DNA of 64,000 nucleotides from Pararhizobium sp. (lineage in GTDB: Bacteria; Pseudomonadota; Alphaproteobacteria; Rhizobiales; Rhizobiaceae). A program made the position numbers and the translations under genes. Positions 60,334-64,000 of the stretch are shown here, in pieces (the first letter of the stretch is position 1; each line of letters starts with the position of its first letter). The stretch spans positions 1 through 64,000 of the forward strand of contig JAURWE010000101.1 in NCBI GenBank assembly GCA_030655075.1, in the 5' to 3' direction. Below the pieces are notes generated by a model. It had not been told where the DNA came from. It did not search any database and saw nothing but the letters and a program-made list of their open reading frames with translations.

Positions 60334-61410
60334 TCATCCAATCCGGATGATATGCTGGTCCCAGGCGACAGGGCTCATCGTTCCGGCAAACTTTCCATCA
60401 TAGGAGGAGATGGCAAAACCGTGCGGGGCGGCGGCGACGCCGGCGGCGTCGATCAGGGTTTCGGTTTTCAAGACGGTGCCGGTGCGGGCATCGAGCGTGA
60501 CGGCCGTGCCGCCATTCGGCGAGGTGACGCCGACGAGGCCTTCGTGGCGGTTGACGGCGATGGCGCCGATATAGTTGGCGAGGCTGTCGGTCACCGTCTC
60601 GGGCAGGGTTACGAAGGACAGGTCCTCACCACGGGCAAAGCGGCCGATGAGCGGCGGGCGGTCGTTGCGCGGACCTTCGTACTGGCAGGCAAACCAGATG
60701 CGGCCTGCGGCATCGAGATCAACATGGCGCGTCGACAGCTGGCGCAGCTTTTCCGGCAGAGTATGTTTTTCGATCAGCCCGCCGCTGTGCGTATCGATCA
60801 GCACCAGCGAGGGTTCCATGGCGTCGAGATTGAGCTTGGTGCGGCCGAAATCGGGGTTGGTCTCGATGCCGCCATTGGCGATGACCATCGCTCCATCCGC
60901 CGACAGGGTCATGTCGTGCGGGCCGATGCCATAGGAGGGGAACTCACCCTTGCGGGAAAAGCCGTCCGTCGCATCATAGACGCCGACCATGCCGCGATTG
61001 CCGGCACAGTCGTTCTCGGTCGCATAGAGCAGCTTGCCATCGGCGGAAAAACAGCCGTGCCCGAAGAAATGTCGGTCCTCGGCAGCCGTTATGACGATGG
61101 GTTCGGCCTGCGGCGACAGGATCTTCGCATAGGTGCCCGGGCGCCGGGCAAAGGCGACCATGCGGCCGGTGACGGGGCAGACAGTCATGCCATGGGCGCG
61201 GGCGGGCAGCGGGTTGCGCTCGATGATCGTGCCATTCTCGGCCACCGTGGCGACGCCATAGCTGCCATCCGGCGCCATGTAGGCGGAGGCAAAGACGGCG
61301 TCGGTGCGCGACAGGGCGAAGGCGCCGCGCGGGGCCAAGCCCGCCAGCCAGGCTACGCCCGCCATCTTCAGGAAGGCACGCCGATCCCTGAGCCCGCCGC
61401 GACCCGGCAT
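60334..61410 (-). CDS. DUF1513 beta-propeller protein, Tat-exported
   Basis: The 358-residue protein has a twin-arginine signal (DRRAFLKMAGVAWLAGLAP) and a DUF1513 beta-propeller with repeated strands (GYGVATVAENG-type and AFARRPGTYA). The ATG at 61410 shares one base with the imelysin stop (TGATG). DUF1513 genes are commonly found in iron-responsive clusters with imelysin and DUF1111. A role in periplasmic iron or heme handling is likely, but the reaction is unknown. Confidence 0.85.
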   Translation of the reverse strand: MPGRGGLRDRRAFLKMAGVAWLAGLAPRGAFALSRTDAVFASAYMAPDGSYGVATVAENGTIIERNPLPARAHGMTVCPVTGRMVAFARRPGTYAKILSPQAEPIVITAAEDRHFFGHGCFSADGKLLYATENDCAGNRGMVGVYDATDGFSRKGEFPSYGIGPHDMTLSADGAMVIANGGIETNPDFGRTKLNLDAMEPSLVLIDTHSGGLIEKHTLPEKLRQLSTRHVDLDAAGRIWFACQYEGPRNDRPPLIGRFARGEDLSFVTLPETVTDSLANYIGAIAVNRHEGLVGVTSPNGGTAVTLDARTGTVLKTETLIDAAGVAAAPHGFAISSYDGKFAGTMSPVAWDQHIIRIG

Positions 61411-62540
61411 CAGTCGCCGTCCGCGAAGGAGAAACCGGCACCGAGACCGATGGCGCCGCCGTAGTCCTTGTTGAGGCGATTGAGCAGGTCGTTGATGTTG
61501 AGGAGCACAAAATCCAGCCGGGCGTGTTCGTCCTTGCCGGCCAGCGCCCGGTCGACAGGAAGGTCGATCTGCCGGGAGACGCGCAGGACGGACTTGAAGA
61601 CGAAATCGACCGAGCCCGCCAGCGAGCCGAAGCCCGGATCGAGCAGGGTCTGCATGCCGGCGGTTTCCCAGAGCGTTTTCAGCGCTTCGATATTGGTGAT
61701 GACTGAGGCCATGGTGTTGCCCGAGCGCCAGTAGATCGCGCTCTTCGGGCGGCCCTTGTCCGGCACGCCGTTGACCGTGCCCTTGTAGAAGGCCTGCAGC
61801 CGCTGGTCTTTGACCGCTTCCGTGCCATGGACGAGAATGCCGAGAACGCCGGTGATGGCTTCCTTGTCGTCGCGGAAGACCGGATTGTCCGGTCCAGGCT
61901 TTTTCCAAGCCTGCTGGATGCCGTCGGGCTTTTCCCATTCGGCCGACAGCCCGGATGCGACCGAGGCGAGATTGTCGGCGATGGCGGCGCCGTAGCGGCA
62001 GCGGAAGCTTTCCGGCGCGGCGGTCACGTCTTCGCGGCCGGTGCCGTAGAGCACGAATTCCAGCGCGCCCAGCCCCTGCATTGCGACGCTCTTGCCGTTC
62101 AGCGTTTTGGCTGAGGTGGCGGTCTCGTCGGGCTTTGCCAGCAGCGTTTGCACCTGGCGCAGGCCGGTGCCCTTGCGGTCGGGATAGAAAAGGAAGCGTT
62201 CGAAGCGGTTGCCCTCGATGACCGGGCCGACGCGCACGACCTCGATGGCCGACCAGGCCTTAACCACGCCGTTGAACGAGGACTGCACCGCACCCAGTTT
62301 TTCTTCAGACGGCGCCTTGCACAGGGCCTTCGTCGTGACCGTCAGGTCTTGCGTGGCCGACACGAGATTGCGGTAGCCGGGTCGGATAAAATCATCGACG
62401 GTTTTTTGCAGAACCAGCGGCACCGCTTCTGTCCTCAGCTTGCCGGAGGGCACCGCCCCTTCCTGAGCAAAGGCACCTGATAGAGGCAGCAGGGCCGCCG
62501 AGAGGGCAAGACCGCACGATATCGACAGCCACAGGCGCAT
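61410..62540 (-). CDS. Imelysin-family (M75) periplasmic protein
   Basis: The 376-residue protein has a signal peptide (MRLWLSISCGLALSAALLPL, cleaved after GAFA) and an imelysin domain with the ALEFVLYG segment and a VHGTE motif near residue 245 that matches the family HxxE ligand pair. The usual preceding Gly of GxHxxE is not present. Imelysin-like proteins such as IrpA and EfeO take part in iron uptake. Start and stop overlap both neighbours by one base, so the three genes form a compact operon. Confidence 0.88.
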   Translation of the reverse strand: MRLWLSISCGLALSAALLPLSGAFAQEGAVPSGKLRTEAVPLVLQKTVDDFIRPGYRNLVSATQDLTVTTKALCKAPSEEKLGAVQSSFNGVVKAWSAIEVVRVGPVIEGNRFERFLFYPDRKGTGLRQVQTLLAKPDETATSAKTLNGKSVAMQGLGALEFVLYGTGREDVTAAPESFRCRYGAAIADNLASVASGLSAEWEKPDGIQQAWKKPGPDNPVFRDDKEAITGVLGILVHGTEAVKDQRLQAFYKGTVNGVPDKGRPKSAIYWRSGNTMASVITNIEALKTLWETAGMQTLLDPGFGSLAGSVDFVFKSVLRVSRQIDLPVDRALAGKDEHARLDFVLLNINDLLNRLNKDYGGAIGLGAGFSFADGD

Positions 62541-64000
62541 CAGAGCGACTCCAGAAATGTGAGAAGGGCATCGCGATCGGCCTTGGCCAGAGCGGCGAAC
62601 GTGTCCCGGGCCTTCTGCGCCTCACCACCATGCCAGAGGATCGCCTCGGTCAGGTTGCGGGCGCGCCCGTCGTGCAGGAAGAACGTATGGTTGCTGACGG
62701 TCTTCGTCAGGCCGATGCCCCAGAGCGGCGGCGTGCGCCATTCCTTGCCATCGGCAACGCCGACCGGCTGTCCGTCGGCCAGGCCGTCGCCCATGTCGTG
62801 CAACAGGAAATCCGAATAGGGCCAGATCAGCTGAAAAGCCTGCGCCTTGTTGCCGGCATCCCGGCGCGTCACGAATTTCGGTACATGGCAGGAGGCGCAG
62901 CCACTGGCGTAGAAAATCTTCTTGCCGTTCAGCGTCTCGGGAAAGCTTGCCTTGCGGCGGGCGGGGACCGCAAGGTTTTCCGAATAGAAGGTGACGAGAT
63001 CGAGAACCGGATCGGGTGCTTCCGTATCGCCGAGACGAGCCTGGACGCCGGTCGGCATGTCGAGGCAGGCCTGCTCTGCCTCCGTACAATCCCCATGGCT
63101 GCGCGGCACGTCCGGGGTCGAAATGCCAATATCGCCGGCAAAGGCATCGGCGCTCTGGGCGCGGATCGACGCATTCTGTGCCTTCCAGCCGAAGCGGCCG
63201 AGCACCAGACTGCCGGTCTTCGGGTCGCGCACGATCGCCGCGTTGCCGCTGATGCCGTCACCATCGGCATCGTCAGGGTCGGCATGGGCGAGAATATCGG
63301 CCTCGTGGATCGCCTGCACCAGCCCAAGACCGATCATCGGCTGGGTGACGCGCGGCGACAGGGTCGTTGTTGTGTCGAGATCGCCATAGGCAAGCTTGTC
63401 GGCAGCGTAGCTCGGGCGGCGCAACGAGACGGTCTCGCCGCCGTTGAGCGTCACCGGCTCTTCCGTATAGCCGATCTTCATCTTGCCTTCGGCGGCAAGG
63501 CCAGGCACGGCCAGATCCTGCAACTGGCTGCCATAGACCGGGTCGGGGAAGTTTACCACCTGATGGGCGGCAATCGCTTCGCGCTCGGCGTCCGTCGCTG
63601 GCGCCCGGGATAGGCGGAAGAACATCGAGGTGGCGTCGGCCAGCCCTTCGGGCGGGCGGCCGCGCCCGTCCTTCAGATGACAGCTCTGGCAGGCACGGGC
63701 GTTGAACAGCGGGCCGAGGCCGTCGGAGGCCTGGGTCGAGGAGGGCGACGACACCCAGAGCTTGCGGAACAGGGCATTGCCAAGCTTGAAATCATCTTCT
63801 TCGGCAAAGGTCAGATTGGCCGAGAACTGCGAGAAACTGTCGGCATTGACGGCGGCAAGCGTGGTCGCGGCGCCGCCGGACATGGCCTCGAAGGATTCAG
63901 CCTTGGTGAAGTTCACCGTCGGCTTGGTCACTTTGCGGACGCGGGCCTTGTCCTTGTCGGTAAGATCGGTGCGCTCTGCCGGAAAGCCGGCCTGCGTGGG
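62540..64000 (-). CDS. DUF1111 di-heme c-type protein, 5' end outside window
   Basis: The frame is open from the right edge of the window to the stop at 62540, giving at least 486 residues; the true start lies beyond 64000. Two CxxCH heme-binding motifs are visible (CQSCH, CASCH), with flanking segments of the DUF1111 family (also called thiol oxidoreductase-like or di-heme oxidoreductase). The protein should be periplasmic with two covalent hemes. It overlaps the imelysin start by one base. Electron transfer linked to iron oxidation or uptake is a reasonable guess. Confidence 0.88.
   Translation of the reverse strand, partial: PTQAGFPAERTDLTDKDKARVRKVTKPTVNFTKAESFEAMSGGAATTLAAVNADSFSQFSANLTFAEEDDFKLGNALFRKLWVSSPSSTQASDGLGPLFNARACQSCHLKDGRGRPPEGLADATSMFFRLSRAPATDAEREAIAAHQVVNFPDPVYGSQLQDLAVPGLAAEGKMKIGYTEEPVTLNGGETVSLRRPSYAADKLAYGDLDTTTTLSPRVTQPMIGLGLVQAIHEADILAHADPDDADGDGISGNAAIVRDPKTGSLVLGRFGWKAQNASIRAQSADAFAGDIGISTPDVPRSHGDCTEAEQACLDMPTGVQARLGDTEAPDPVLDLVTFYSENLAVPARRKASFPETLNGKKIFYASGCASCHVPKFVTRRDAGNKAQAFQLIWPYSDFLLHDMGDGLADGQPVGVADGKEWRTPPLWGIGLTKTVSNHTFFLHDGRARNLTEAILWHGGEAQKARDTFAALAKADRDALLTFLESL

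Overview
The window is a GC-rich chromosomal segment from a member of the Rhizobiaceae (Rhizobium, Agrobacterium or a close relative). The evidence is an Irr-type Fur regulator next to fabA-fabB-fabI, a CTATAT-type -10 promoter, a DUF1127 mini-protein, a CycM-like anchored cytochrome c, RIME-like palindromic elements, and the conserved blocks rimP-nusA-ylxR-infB-rbfA-truB, dnaX-ybaB and pheA-kdsB-cycM. No phage, transposase, integrase, CRISPR array, tRNA or rRNA was seen.

Layout. 1-12.9 kb: the tail of lipA, then a nine-gene minus-strand operon with its divergent SorC-type regulator. It encodes a sugar/polyol ABC importer, two FGGY kinases, a GlpD-like flavoprotein, a HAD phosphatase and an AraM-type sn-glycerol-1-phosphate dehydrogenase, and is the best candidate here for an undescribed catabolic pathway. 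12.9-20.2 kb: a second catabolic operon (aldehyde dehydrogenase, FrcBCA-like importer, kduI, kduD, kdgF) for unsaturated uronates, with a divergent GntR regulator whose probable operator overlaps the operon's -10 box. The aldehyde dehydrogenase is frameshifted at an A6 run. 20.2-25.3 kb: small secreted or membrane proteins of unknown role, a TMEM43 homologue, an ElyC/YdcF protein and a TRIC-like channel. 25.3-28.7 kb: irr and the fabABI unsaturated fatty acid genes. 28.7-29.3 kb: a decayed hicA toxin next to an intact hicB antitoxin. 29.7-43.5 kb: housekeeping RNA and translation genes (rsmC-like, pnp, rpsO, truB, rbfA, infB, ylxR, nusA, rimP) with an orphan sensor kinase. A terminator-like hairpin lies inside the rimP leader. 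43.6-55 kb: an ArsR/SRPBCC pair, mltB with a palindromic element at its start, recR, a MOSC protein, an MHYT-GGDEF-EAL protein, ybaB, dnaX, the 4.5S SRP RNA gene ffs, a HIT protein, nudC, a WYL regulator, a VOC protein and a DUF1127 protein. 55-64 kb: pheA, kdsB, cycM, an AEC carrier, mtnN, a PaaI-type thioesterase, tspO, and a tightly overlapping DUF1111-imelysin-DUF1513 cluster running off the right edge.

How the genes work together: the two left-hand operons are self-contained import-plus-catabolism modules, each with a divergent regulator, and each has a stable stem-loop just after its binding-protein gene, suggesting that protein is made in excess. Most of the rest is core chromosome. 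Functions are inferred from motifs and gene order; no database searches were run.
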